Below are positions 24,933-33,742 of a stretch of 64,000 bases of DNA, one piece after another (the first letter of the stretch is position 1; each line of letters begins with the position of its first letter). Source of the DNA: Actinopolymorpha cephalotaxi (GTDB lineage: Bacteria > Actinomycetota > Actinomycetes > Propionibacteriales > Actinopolymorphaceae); the NCBI RefSeq assembly GCF_013408535.1, contig NZ_JACBZA010000001.1, positions 2,440,850-2,504,849 on the forward strand. Reading direction: 5' to 3'. The position numbers and the translations under genes were made by a program. The notes beneath the pieces are model-generated. The model did not search any database. It was not told where the DNA came from and was given only the letters and a program-made list of their open reading frames with translations.

Positions 24933-27250
24933 TCACCGCCGGGCGGACCGGCCCCAGAGGTGGTCGTCCACCAGCAGTTCGTCGACCAGGAACATCCGCC
25001 GGCCGCCGTACCGCAGCCGGGTGAGGAACGCCAGCACCCCGGCCAGGCCGACGTTGTAGTCGGCGACCACTCCGGTCAGCGTGTCGTCGGCGACGAGCAC
25101 CTTCCCGCCGCGCCGGCAGTGCCGAACCGCGAGCAGCGGAACGAGGTCCTCGGCCCAGGCCCGGTAGGTGGGGTCGTCGAGGAGTTCGGCGGCGTCCAGC
25201 AGGAACTCCCCGTCGCCGGCGAGCCCGTGGCAGGCGACCGGTGACGCGGTCCAGCGGGCGCGGTAGGCGGCGCCGGCCGCGGCGCGGGCGTACTCGGCGA
25301 AGCGCTGCTCACCGGTGACGGCGTACAACCTGAGCAGGAACGTGCCCACGCCGGACGAACCGCTGCACCAGTGCGGCCGCCAGCCGGCCTCGTGCGGACC
25401 GGCCGGCCACCAGGCCGCGCCGTCGTCGTCGGTGTGCGCCGCCCGGCACAGCGCGTCGCCGGCCTCGCCCGCCAGGGTGAGCGCTGCCGAGTCGTCCAGC
25501 GCGGTGCCCAGGGCGAGCAGGGTGTAGCCAATGCCGGCGACACCGTGGGCAAAGCCGTACGGCCCACCGGCGGGTTCGGGTCCGGCAGAGGAGACGCGGG
25601 CGGGCCAGGTGGGGCCGTGCGGCCCGGGCTCGGCCGCCGACCACAGCGCCTGGGCGTAGCCGGCGGCCCGTGCACCGAACCGGGTGTCCCGGACGGTCGG
25701 CCTGGCGTCGTCACAGGTGAGCGCGGCCAGGTGCAGGTGGGTCAGCGCCGCCCCGGCCAGCCCGTGCGCGACGTCGGCGGTCGGCCAACTGGTCGGCAAC
25801 CGCAGGGCCAGCCGCTCCGCCTGGGTGTGCAGCGGGGGCTCACCCAGAACCGCCGCCGCCTCGCCCAGCACCCAGGCCACCCCGGCCCGCCCGGAGTACA
25901 GCCCGGGCAGCGGCGGGCCCGTCCGGCCGGCGCACTCGGCCCGCTCGGCCAGCCACCCGGCGGCCTTGCGCGCGGCGGCGTCCAGGGTGACCGGTGCGAG
26001 GTCGAAGGACGCACCGTGCCCGTGCGCGCGCAGGAGTACGGCGAGGACGCCGGCGGCGCCGTGCTGGACGTCGCACGGATCGGTGCGGGATCCCTCGGTG
26101 CCGGTAGGCCACAGCCGGTCGCCGTCGGGGCGCATCCGGGTGGTGAGGTGGTCGAGCCCGTCGGCGAGGAGTTCGTCCCCGCCGGGCTGACCGGTCGCGG
26201 GTACGCAGGGTGCCGGCATGGGCGTCACGGGCTGCTCGGGCACCGGGTCGCAGAGCAGGCGTTCGAGCGCCGCGAGGTCGCACCGGTCGGCGGGGCGCGG
26301 GGCGAGCAGTTCGCCGATCGCCGGTGCGAACAGCCGTGCCGTGTCGCCGTACGGCGCGATCACCGCCAGCCAGGCAGCCAACCGGTCGCGACGGCAGCGG
26401 CGGAGCGCCTGCGGATCGTCGGTGCCGGTGGTGCCGGTGGTGCCGGTGGTGCCGGTGGTGCCGTCGGGGTCGTCGGCCGGCAGCAGCGGATCGGTGCCGG
26501 TCGCGAGCAGGAAGAACAGGCAGCCCAGGCCGTAGAGGTCGGCGGCGACCGAACCCGAACCGTCCGATGCCGGGTCGCGGAACGGCCCGGCGTACGCGAA
26601 AGATCCCGCTGCCAAGGACGCGGTCGACGGGCACGGGTCGGAGACCGTCAGCGAGCCGTCGACGTGCACCACGAACCGGTCCGGTGACAGGTCGCCCAGT
26701 GGGCAGCCGGCGCGGTGGGCGGCGCCGACGGCGGCGACCAGCCGGCGGGCCATCGCCACGGCCAGGTCGGCGGGTACGCCCGCACTACCGGCGGAGTGGC
26801 GGCGTACCCACTGCCGAAGGGTCTCACCCGGTGGGGGCTCCTCGGCCGGGTCCTCCCCGGCGGACTCCCGGACCCGGAGGCCGCCCTCGGCGGCATCCGG
26901 CGCGCTCGAGCCCGAACCAGAACCGGCGCCCGATCGCGGGTCCACCGCCGACGGGACCAGCCTGCGCGGGCCGGGCACCTCCGTCGGAGCGACGATTCGG
27001 GTGAACACCACATCGATTCGGGCGAATACCGCGTCGTCGGGTGGGTACACAGTCAGCACCTCCCCGGACGTCGGAGCGAGACCGGGCACCGGAACCCCAG
27101 CTCTGGCCGGATTCGAGGCCGCAGTCGTGAGAGCACCTCGGGCAGGTCGTCCTCGTGTGACGTCACCGGTGTTTCGTCCTCCCGCAGTAACGCGCGCACC
27201 CGGGAACCCAGGTGGACCGGTGCCGCCCGGGGTTTCGGCGACCGTGCCAC
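24933..27250 (-). CDS. Lanthionine-synthetase-like protein (class IV LanL type) with probable N-terminal frameshift
   Basis: The C-terminal 400 residues form a LanC cyclase with its zinc ligands intact: WCSGSSGVG and ACHGLAGDGEF, plus GFAHGVAGIGYTLLAL. Before it is a kinase-like segment (CPLGDLSPDRFVVHVDGSLT, DLYGLGCLFFLLATGTDPLL) that lacks a recognisable N-lobe and has Arg where the Mg-binding Asn belongs. The part before GEVLTVYPPDDA appears in another frame (27053-27322: APVHLGSRV, EDDLPEVLSRLRPRIRPELG), joined by a one-base shift at a C4 run, 27062-27065. No obvious precursor peptide is adjacent. Function in lanthipeptide cyclisation is uncertain; it may be a relict or regulatory cyclase. 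Confidence 0.7.
26421..26463. repeat. Tandem 9-bp repeat GGTGCCGGT inside the LanL-like gene
   Basis: Nearly five exact 9-bp units encode Thr-Gly-Thr steps in a linker between kinase-like subdomains. The frame is unaffected by copy number. Confidence 0.9.
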
Positions 27251-27375
27251 CTGCCGGTCGTGGCGGATATCGGCGGCTCCCTCCTCCGTCGAAACCCACG
27301 CACACTTCAGGTGTTCATACGACTACCAACAGCACGCGACCGCGCGCAAGACTTTCCGTGACATTTTTCAGAGAT

Positions 27376-27400
27376 TCAGTAACAGGGAGTTATCAGTCAC
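27376..27400. promoter_or_regulatory. AT-richer promoter region with direct repeat TCAGT(A/C)AC
   Basis: TCAGTAAC (27376-27383) and TCAGTCAC (27393-27400) are 17 bp apart in the 120-bp gap upstream of the LanL-like gene. Such direct repeats are typical of activator sites. The surrounding bases are the least GC-rich of the locus. Confidence 0.3.
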
Positions 27401-27425
27401 GCGGAACGGGGGACGCGGCACCCGC

Positions 27426-28337
27426 TCAGGCGGTAGTGGCGTTCGCCCGCACCGTCCAGGTCGCGGCGGCCACTCTCGCCACGACCGCGCATCCGGCCTC
27501 CTCGTCGAGGTCGGCACTGACGCACGTCACCAGGACGTACGGCGGCGCGTCGCCGGGCAGCACCAGCGCCGCACTGTGCCGGACCCCGTCCACCCAGCCG
27601 TTCTTGTGCGCCACCGGTGTGCCGGCCGGCAGCCCGGCCACGACGTCCTCGGTCACCTCCTGGCCGAGCAGCACGGTCAGCATCTGCGCGCACGCCTGGG
27701 GAGAGGCGAGGGTTCCGTCGTAGAGGGCGGTGAGCAGGCCGGCGAGGTCGGCAGCGGTCACCAGGTTGGACAGGCCTGCCTGCTCCGCGCCGTAGTCCTG
27801 GATTCCGCGGGCCACCACCGAATGGCGCGCCCCGGCGACCGACCACGCGGCGGCCACGGCCGGCAGTCCGACTCGTTCCAGGACGAGGTTGGTGGCGAGG
27901 TTGCTGGAACGTACGATCATCCGCCGGGCCAGCCAGCGCAGGCTCGCCGACTGCCCGAGCAGCGCCCACGGCTCGGGATCGCTGTCGTAGTCGGCGGTGG
28001 CGTGGTAGCTGCTCCCGTCGCCGGTCGCGGACTCGAAGTCGTCGTGCACCGGTACCTGCTCGTCCAGGTCGAGCAGGCCCTCGTCGGCCAGCCGGTACGC
28101 CGCCGCCAGCACCGCGACCTTCATGGTGCTGGCGGCGTAGTGGGTGGCGTCGGGTTCGCGGACGTACGCGGGTGGATGCCCGGGCCGGCCGAACCACACC
28201 GAGGCCCGGCCGGGCAGGGCGTCGAGGTCGGCGTCGAGGTCCCGGCCGACCGCGGCCACGGCAGGCTGGGCCGAGGTCTGGGCCGGGGGCTGGGACAGGT
28301 CGAGCTGCGAGGTGGACTGGGACGCTCCGGTCGGCAT
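27426..28337 (-). CDS. Class A beta-lactamase-like serine hydrolase
   Basis: A 303-residue protein with the serine-lysine motif ASTMKVAVLAAAYRLAD, a second motif near RSSNLATNLVLERVG (S-x-N type) and an HKNG in AHKNGWVDGVRHSAALVL in place of the classical KTG. No signal peptide is seen, so it may act in the cytoplasm or be a non-classical esterase/peptidase rather than a secreted resistance enzyme. ATG 28337 is used; the GntR gene stops 5 bp upstream. Probably co-transcribed with the regulator. Confidence 0.82.
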   Translation of the reverse strand: MPTGASQSTSQLDLSQPPAQTSAQPAVAAVGRDLDADLDALPGRASVWFGRPGHPPAYVREPDATHYAASTMKVAVLAAAYRLADEGLLDLDEQVPVHDDFESATGDGSSYHATADYDSDPEPWALLGQSASLRWLARRMIVRSSNLATNLVLERVGLPAVAAAWSVAGARHSVVARGIQDYGAEQAGLSNLVTAADLAGLLTALYDGTLASPQACAQMLTVLLGQEVTEDVVAGLPAGTPVAHKNGWVDGVRHSAALVLPGDAPPYVLVTCVSADLDEEAGCAVVARVAAATWTVRANATTA

Positions 28338-28342
28338 GTCGA

Positions 28343-28747
28343 TCAGTCTGGCCGATCGAGGAGCCGCTGCACCATGGCCACCGCGGTGCGGGCGTCGGCG
28401 CCGAGGGCGCGTGCGGCGTCGACGTAGTCCTGCGCCGCCGACCTCAGCGGGTCGGCCGCGCCGGCCGGGGCGGCGGCGACCACCGTCCCGTGCCGGCGTG
28501 CGGTGGCCAGGATGCCGTCGCCCTCGAGTTCCTTGTAGGCGCGGGCGACCGTGCCGGGAGCGATGCCGAGGTCGGTGGCGAGCTGACGGATCGCGGGCAG
28601 CCGGGCGCCGATCGGAAGCTGACCGCGTTCGACCAGGCCGAGGATCTGGTCGCGTACCTGACGCCAGGGCGCGACGCCCTCGGCCACGTCGACGGTGATC
28701 CACGCGGCCGGACCGGACGAGGAGGAGGAGGGGGAGGAGGAGCTCAC
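28343..28747 (-). CDS. GntR-family transcriptional regulator, short YtrA type
   Basis: A 134-residue protein: serine-rich start, then GVAPWRQVRDQILGLVERGQ, LPAIRQLATDLGIAPGTVAR and AYKELEGDGILATARRHGTV, the winged-helix GntR domain. Only a short C-terminal helix follows, as in the YtrA subfamily, which usually controls a neighbouring membrane protein. The GTG overlaps the stop of the upstream membrane-protein gene by 4 nt, and an inverted repeat at 29768-29789 could be its operator. Confidence 0.9.
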   Translation of the reverse strand: MSSSSPSSSSSGPAAWITVDVAEGVAPWRQVRDQILGLVERGQLPIGARLPAIRQLATDLGIAPGTVARAYKELEGDGILATARRHGTVVAAAPAGAADPLRSAAQDYVDAARALGADARTAVAMVQRLLDRPD

Positions 28748-29724
28748 CGGGTGGCCTCGACCAACCGCTGCCGGCGTCGCCACGGCGAGATCAGGCCGCA
28801 CCAGACGACCAGACCGGCAAGCATGTAGGCGATGTTGACGGCGTTGACGACCGACCAGGCCGACATCAGCCAGGAGTCGAGGACGGGCAAGCCGGGAGCG
28901 ACCGGCGGCGATCCAGTCGTCATGGGGTCCGTGCCTTCGACGATCCGCTCCGTCAAGGTCCCGGACAGGCCGAGAACCAGCAGTACCGCCGTTCCGGTGG
29001 CCAGCCGTGCGGTACGGATCCGCAGGGCGGAGTCGACGGCGGCGTCCGCGGCCAGAGGTGCGCGGGTCAGGGTCAGCCGTACGACCGCCGCGACACTGAC
29101 GGCGACGAGAACCAGCAGGGCCAGGGTCAGCCAGATCGCACCGCTGCCGCGTGGAAGCGAGCTCAGCGCGTCCGGCGTGAGTACTCCGTGCGGGCCGATC
29201 CGGCCCGGGTTGCGATCGGCCCACGCGTGGACGTCGTCCGCCCACGCCTGTACACCGAGCGCCGGCACGACGCAGGCGGCAGCCAGTACGAAGACTGCGG
29301 CAGCGCCCGCCAGCCAGGCACGTGGCACCAGGTCGGTCAGCCGTCGCGGCACCAGGGTGGCGACCCGGGCGGTGGACGCCGGGCGCCGCAGACCCGCGAC
29401 GAGTTCACCGACCAGGAGCGTGCCGACCAGAGCGCCGAGCAGAACGGCCATGGTGCCGACCGTCCCCTGTCCGGCAAGCCGGTAGGCGAAGGTCAGCAGG
29501 ATCGCGAGCACGATCAGCACCAGCGGGTAGAGGCGCCGTCGTTCACGCAGGTAGTCCGCTGCGGCCTCGCTCTGCTCCCGGGTCGGCTCGGCGATGCCCC
29601 ACCGCTGCAGCATCACGAAGCCCTGCACAGGGCCGACCCGGAAGGCGAACTTCCAGACGAGTACGCCGAGCAGCACCACGACGGCGCCGTAGATCACCAG
29701 CTCCGTCACTCCAAGAGAACCCAT
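28744..29724 (-). CDS. Multi-pass membrane protein, first gene of a GntR operon
   Basis: A 326-residue protein with about seven hydrophobic spans, beginning VTELVIYGAVVVLLGVLVWK and including LYPLVLIVLAILLTFAYRLA, GTMAVLLGALVGTLLVGELV, AAVFVLAAACVVPALGVQAW and a last span SVVNAVNIAYMLAGLVVWCG. No transporter signature is recognised. YtrA-type regulators usually sit with such membrane components; here the product is followed by the regulator and the beta-lactamase-like gene, suggesting cell-envelope stress. GGGGG lies upstream of ATG 29724. Confidence 0.75.
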   Translation of the reverse strand: MGSLGVTELVIYGAVVVLLGVLVWKFAFRVGPVQGFVMLQRWGIAEPTREQSEAAADYLRERRRLYPLVLIVLAILLTFAYRLAGQGTVGTMAVLLGALVGTLLVGELVAGLRRPASTARVATLVPRRLTDLVPRAWLAGAAAVFVLAAACVVPALGVQAWADDVHAWADRNPGRIGPHGVLTPDALSSLPRGSGAIWLTLALLVLVAVSVAAVVRLTLTRAPLAADAAVDSALRIRTARLATGTAVLLVLGLSGTLTERIVEGTDPMTTGSPPVAPGLPVLDSWLMSAWSVVNAVNIAYMLAGLVVWCGLISPWRRRQRLVEATR

Positions 29725-29767
29725 CGTCGAACCCCCGTTTTGTGGGCCGGCTTCGTGCCGGACCTCT

Positions 29768-29789
29768 TTGTACCGAGAACTTGGCACAA
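29768..29789. promoter_or_regulatory. Putative GntR operator
   Basis: TTGTACC (29768-29774) and GGCACAA (29783-29789) form a 7-bp inverted repeat with one mismatch and an 8-nt spacer, about 45-65 nt upstream of the membrane-protein start. Position and symmetry fit autoregulation by the GntR protein. Confidence 0.45.
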
Positions 29790-29975
29790 TAGTGCGCCGG
29801 GCGCAACCGGCGCGCAAGGGGTTTGCCCGGTGACAAGCTCCCGGCCCGGATGCGGGAAGGTAGGAGCGGTCGATCACCGGCCGGTCGACGACGACCGGGT
29901 CGGTCGCGACCTCGAGGCAAGCCGGGTCGGCGGTCCGTCGGCCGGGGCCGGTGGAGCGGGCAGGAGGATTCGCGG

Positions 29976-32567
29976 ATGAGTCAGTGGCGAGAACTGCACG
30001 AGGGTTGGACGCTGCGGGTGGTGGGGGAGGCCGACGGCGTTCCCCGGGAGGTTGCGGACGCCACGGTGCCGGCAACGGTGCCGGGCAGCGTGCACACCGA
30101 CCTGCTCGCGGCGGGCCTGATCCCGGACCCCTACCTCGACCGGAACGAGTACGACCTGGGCTGGATCGGCCGGGCCGACTGGCGCTACAGCACCACGTTC
30201 GACTGGACGCCGGACGGCTCGGACCGCACCGACCTGGTCTGCGACGGGCTGGACACCGTGGCCACCGTCGAGCTGAACGGCGAGGTGGTCGCCACCACCC
30301 AGAACATGCACCGTTCCTACCGGTTCGACGTGGGCGCGAAGCTGCGGGAGGGCCGCAACGAACTGGTGGTGACGTTCGCGTCGGCGCAGCAGTACGCCGA
30401 GCAGCTGCGGGACAAGCTCGGCGACCTGCCCGGCCCCAACTCCGCCACCCCCGAGCCGTTCAACTTCATCCGCAAGATGGCCTGCAACTTCGGCTGGGAC
30501 TGGGGCCCGGTGCTGGTCACCGCGGGCATCTGGAAGTCGATCCGGCTGCACAGCTGGAGCGGCGCCCGGCTGGCCAGGGTCCGTCCCGTGGTGGACGTCG
30601 ACCTGGGTGAGGGCCGCGACGTCGCGACCGCCGGCCGGGTCCGCGTACTCGCCGACGTGGAGTACGCCGGGACCGCGACCGCAGCCGGTGACGGCGGCGC
30701 GGCCGGCGTCAAGTCCGGATTGACGCTGGCCGCGAGCGTGGCGGGATCCCAGGCAGAGGTGGGGATTCCGGCCGGTGCCACCAGCGCCGAGGTGGAGCTG
30801 AGCGTCGACAGCCCCCGGCTGTGGTGGCCGCACGGGCACGGCGAGCAGCCGCTGTACGACCTGGCCGTCGAGCTGTCGGACGGCTCCGGAGGTGGCCTGG
30901 ACGGCTGGTCGCGCCGCGTCGGCTTCCGTCAGGTGGAGCTTGACACCACTCCTGATGGCCCTGCCGACCCTGACAACGCCGCCGACGGCGAGGCGGGTTC
31001 GGCGTTCACGATCGTGGTCAACGGCGTGCCGGTCTTCGCCCGCGGCGCCAACTGGATCCCCGACGACTGCTTCCCGTCCCGCGTCGACGCGGCCCGCTAC
31101 CGCACCCGGCTCCAGCAGTCCAGGGACGCCCACATCGACCTGCTGCGGGTGTGGGGCGGCGGCCTGTACGAGCAGGACGCCTTCTACGACGCCGCCGACG
31201 AGCTGGGCATCCTCGTCTGGCAGGACTTCCTGTTCGCGTGCGCGTCCTACCCGGAGGAGTCGCCGATCGCGGAGGAGGTGGAGGCCGAGGCGCGGGAGAA
31301 CGTCGCTCGGCTGATGCCGCACCCGAGCCTGGTGCTGTGGAACGGCAACAACGAGAACATCTGGGCGTGGTTCGACTGGGGCTGGCAGCCGAAGGTCGGC
31401 GACCGCACCTGGGGCGAGGGGTACTACCTCGACCTGCTGCCCAGGGTGGTCGGCGAGACCGACCCGAGCCGGCCGTACTGGCCCGGTAGCCCCTACTCCG
31501 GCTCGATGGACCGTCACCCCAACGTCGACGAGCACGGCTGCAAGCACGTCTGGGACGTGTGGAACCAGGTCGACTACTCCGTCTACCGCGACTACGTCCC
31601 GAGGTTCGTGGCGGAGTTCGGCTGGCAGGGCCCGCCCACCTGGGCCACACTGACCCGCGCGGTGCACGACGAGCCGCTGGCGGCCGACTCGCCCGGCGTA
31701 CTCAGCCACCAGAAGGCCACCGACGGCAACGCCAAGCTGGCCCGCGGCATCGCACCGCACTTCCCCGAGCCGGGCAACGTCGAGGACTGGCACTGGTTCA
31801 CCCAGCTCAACCAGGCAAGGGCGCTCACCGTCGGGATCGAGCACTACCGCTCGCACCGGGGCCGGTGCATGGGCACGGTGGTGTGGCAGATCAACGACTG
31901 CTGGCCGGTGACCTCCTGGGCGGCCGTCGACGGCGACGCCCGGCCCAAGCCTTTGTGGTACGCGCTGCGCAAGGTGTACGACCCGCGGCTGGTCACCGTC
32001 CAGCCCCGTCCGGAGGGCCTCACGGCGTTCCTTGTCAACGAGGGGTTGACAGGGGCCGGCGAAGCGCTCGGGGACGGCGGGGTGTGGGAGACCGGCCTGT
32101 CGGTCGAACGCCGTACGTTCTCCGGTGAGGTGCTCGCCAACTGGTCGACCTCGGTGAGCGTGCAGCCGGGCGCCACGGCGGCGGTGCGGGTGCCGGTCGA
32201 CGTGGCCACCACCACCGACCCGTCCACGGAATACCTGGTGGTCACCGCCGGGGACCGGCGGGCCACGTGGTTCTTCGCCGCCGACAAGGACCTCGCCTAC
32301 CCCGCCCCGGACTGGGACGTCGAGGTGAGCGCCGACGGCCCGGTGACCCGGGTGACCGTCACGACGCGAACGCTGGTGCGCGACCTCGCGTTGTTCGCCG
32401 ACCGGCTCGACCCGGCCGCGGTCGTGGACGACATGCTGGTCACGCTGCTGCCGGGGGAGTCGCACACGTTCGAGATCACCGGGCTGACCCGGCCGGTGGA
32501 CGTGGCCGAGGTCAGCGGCCGGCCCGTGCTGCGCTGCGCCAACGACACGGTCGCCTCGGCCTCGTGA
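29976..32567 (+). CDS. Beta-mannosidase, glycoside hydrolase family 2
   Basis: An 863-residue GH2 enzyme. The N-terminal jelly-roll has SVHTDLLAAGLIPDPYLDRN and WRYSTTFDW; the TIM barrel has LVLWNGNNENIWAW, whose last Glu is the acid/base, and RFVAEFGWQGPPTW, whose Glu is the nucleophile. VRVWGGGLYEQDAFYDAADE-type and VWQINDCWPVTSWAAVDGDA are typical of beta-mannosidases. It removes terminal beta-mannose from mannans or N-glycan fragments. No signal peptide, so cytoplasmic. ATG 29976 follows CAGGAGG by 8-9 nt. Stands alone, divergent from the GntR operon. Confidence 0.94.
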   Translation: MSQWRELHEGWTLRVVGEADGVPREVADATVPATVPGSVHTDLLAAGLIPDPYLDRNEYDLGWIGRADWRYSTTFDWTPDGSDRTDLVCDGLDTVATVELNGEVVATTQNMHRSYRFDVGAKLREGRNELVVTFASAQQYAEQLRDKLGDLPGPNSATPEPFNFIRKMACNFGWDWGPVLVTAGIWKSIRLHSWSGARLARVRPVVDVDLGEGRDVATAGRVRVLADVEYAGTATAAGDGGAAGVKSGLTLAASVAGSQAEVGIPAGATSAEVELSVDSPRLWWPHGHGEQPLYDLAVELSDGSGGGLDGWSRRVGFRQVELDTTPDGPADPDNAADGEAGSAFTIVVNGVPVFARGANWIPDDCFPSRVDAARYRTRLQQSRDAHIDLLRVWGGGLYEQDAFYDAADELGILVWQDFLFACASYPEESPIAEEVEAEARENVARLMPHPSLVLWNGNNENIWAWFDWGWQPKVGDRTWGEGYYLDLLPRVVGETDPSRPYWPGSPYSGSMDRHPNVDEHGCKHVWDVWNQVDYSVYRDYVPRFVAEFGWQGPPTWATLTRAVHDEPLAADSPGVLSHQKATDGNAKLARGIAPHFPEPGNVEDWHWFTQLNQARALTVGIEHYRSHRGRCMGTVVWQINDCWPVTSWAAVDGDARPKPLWYALRKVYDPRLVTVQPRPEGLTAFLVNEGLTGAGEALGDGGVWETGLSVERRTFSGEVLANWSTSVSVQPGATAAVRVPVDVATTTDPSTEYLVVTAGDRRATWFFAADKDLAYPAPDWDVEVSADGPVTRVTVTTRTLVRDLALFADRLDPAAVVDDMLVTLLPGESHTFEITGLTRPVDVAEVSGRPVLRCANDTVASAS

Positions 32568-32592
32568 GCCGCACGATCCGGTAGACGCCAAC

Positions 32593-32637
32593 ACGAAGGT
32601 CCCGGCATCCCACTCCAGGGATGGCCGGGACCTTCGT
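32593..32637. terminator. Strong hairpin between beta-mannosidase and the dehydrogenase operon
   Basis: ACGAAGGTCCCGG pairs with CCGGGACCTTCGT (13 bp) and the inner CATCCC with GGGATG, with one bulged G and loop ACTCCA. It terminates convergent transcription. Confidence 0.75.
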
Positions 32638-32683
32638 ACGTTCGGCCCGTCGGGGAAACCGCCTCACCCGTCCGGGCGGCGGC

Positions 32684-33679
32684 TCAGGGGACGATCTGGA
32701 TCTTGCGGCCCACACCGGCCTTGAACTGGTCGAGTGCGGTGGCGTAGTCGGCCAGCGGAAAACGGTCGCTGATCATCACGTCCGGGCGCAACGCGCCGTT
32801 GACGAACAGGTCACCGGCGCGTTCGAAGCTGTGCAGCACCGCCATCGAGCCGGTGATGGTGATCTCCTGGTTGTAGATCTTGTACGGCTCGATCTGCACG
32901 CGTGCGTCGTAGGCGGCCACCCCGAACTGCAGGAACGTCCCGCCGCGACCCACCCGCGACAGCCCGTCGGAGATCGCGGCGGCGACCCCGGTGCAGTCGA
33001 CCACGACGTCCCAGCCGCGGGGAAAGCCCCCGGTGAGCTCGTCGGCGCTGGTGGCGGTGCCCGAGCAGCCGAGTTCGCGGGCGGTCTCCAGCCGCTTGGA
33101 GTTGAGGTCGACGACGTTGACGCTGCCCGCCCCGGCCCGCTTGGCGAGCTCCATCATCATCAGGCCCATCGTGCCGGCGCCGTAGATGAGGTAGTGGTCG
33201 GCGAGCATGCGGGGGAGTACGTCGAACCCGCGGACCGCGCACGACAGCGGCTCGATCAGCGCGGCGTCACCGGTCGAGACACCGTCGGGGAGCCGGTAGC
33301 AGTTCTTCACCGGGGCGAGGGCGTACTCGGCCGCGCCGCCGGCGGTGGTCACCCCGATCGCGGCCCAGTTCTCACAGAGGTTGCCGCGTGCCCGGCGGCA
33401 GTAGTGGCACTCCCCGCAGTGCAGGGACGGGTCGACCGCCACCTGGTCGCCGGTGGCGAACTCGGTGACATCCGTACCGACGGCGACCACCTCGCCGGCG
33501 AACTCGTGGCCGGGTACGACCGGCAGGGTGGGGGCGAACTCGCCTTCCAGGATGTGCAGGTCGGTGCCGCAGATCCCGCACGCGGCGACCTTGACCACCA
33601 CGTCGCGCGGCCCCGGGGTGGGGTCCGGGACACTCTCGACACTGACCTCACCGGGTGCACTGATGACGGCGGCTTTCAC
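32684..33679 (-). CDS. Zinc-dependent alcohol/polyol dehydrogenase (MDR family)
   Basis: A 331-residue medium-chain dehydrogenase: catalytic zinc ligands in ACGICGTDLHI and VPGHEFAGEVV, the structural-zinc cysteines in CGECHYCRRARGNLCEN, and the Rossmann motif IYGAGTMGLMMMELAKRAG followed by VDLNSKR, suggesting NAD preference. Near relatives oxidise polyols such as arabinitol or threonine-like substrates. GTG 33679 has GAGGAGGAG upstream. Last gene of a five-gene importer-dehydrogenase operon. Confidence 0.92.
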   Translation of the reverse strand: MKAAVISAPGEVSVESVPDPTPGPRDVVVKVAACGICGTDLHILEGEFAPTLPVVPGHEFAGEVVAVGTDVTEFATGDQVAVDPSLHCGECHYCRRARGNLCENWAAIGVTTAGGAAEYALAPVKNCYRLPDGVSTGDAALIEPLSCAVRGFDVLPRMLADHYLIYGAGTMGLMMMELAKRAGAGSVNVVDLNSKRLETARELGCSGTATSADELTGGFPRGWDVVVDCTGVAAAISDGLSRVGRGGTFLQFGVAAYDARVQIEPYKIYNQEITITGSMAVLHSFERAGDLFVNGALRPDVMISDRFPLADYATALDQFKAGVGRKIQIVP

Positions 33680-33742
33680 CGGAACTCCTCCTCGGGGCTG
33701 AACCTGGGAACTGCCTGACGGGTCTCGCGGGTCCGGCGTGGC

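Noticed and set aside
27323-27364. Minigene MSRKVLRAVACCW upstream of the LanL-like gene as a lanthipeptide precursor
   Set aside because: Only 13 residues, no Shine-Dalgarno and no leader; class III/IV precursors are usually 40-60 residues.
29874-32594. Very long minus-strand open frame opposite the beta-mannosidase
   Set aside because: It mirrors codon-position GC bias of the real GH2 gene and has no recognisable domain.
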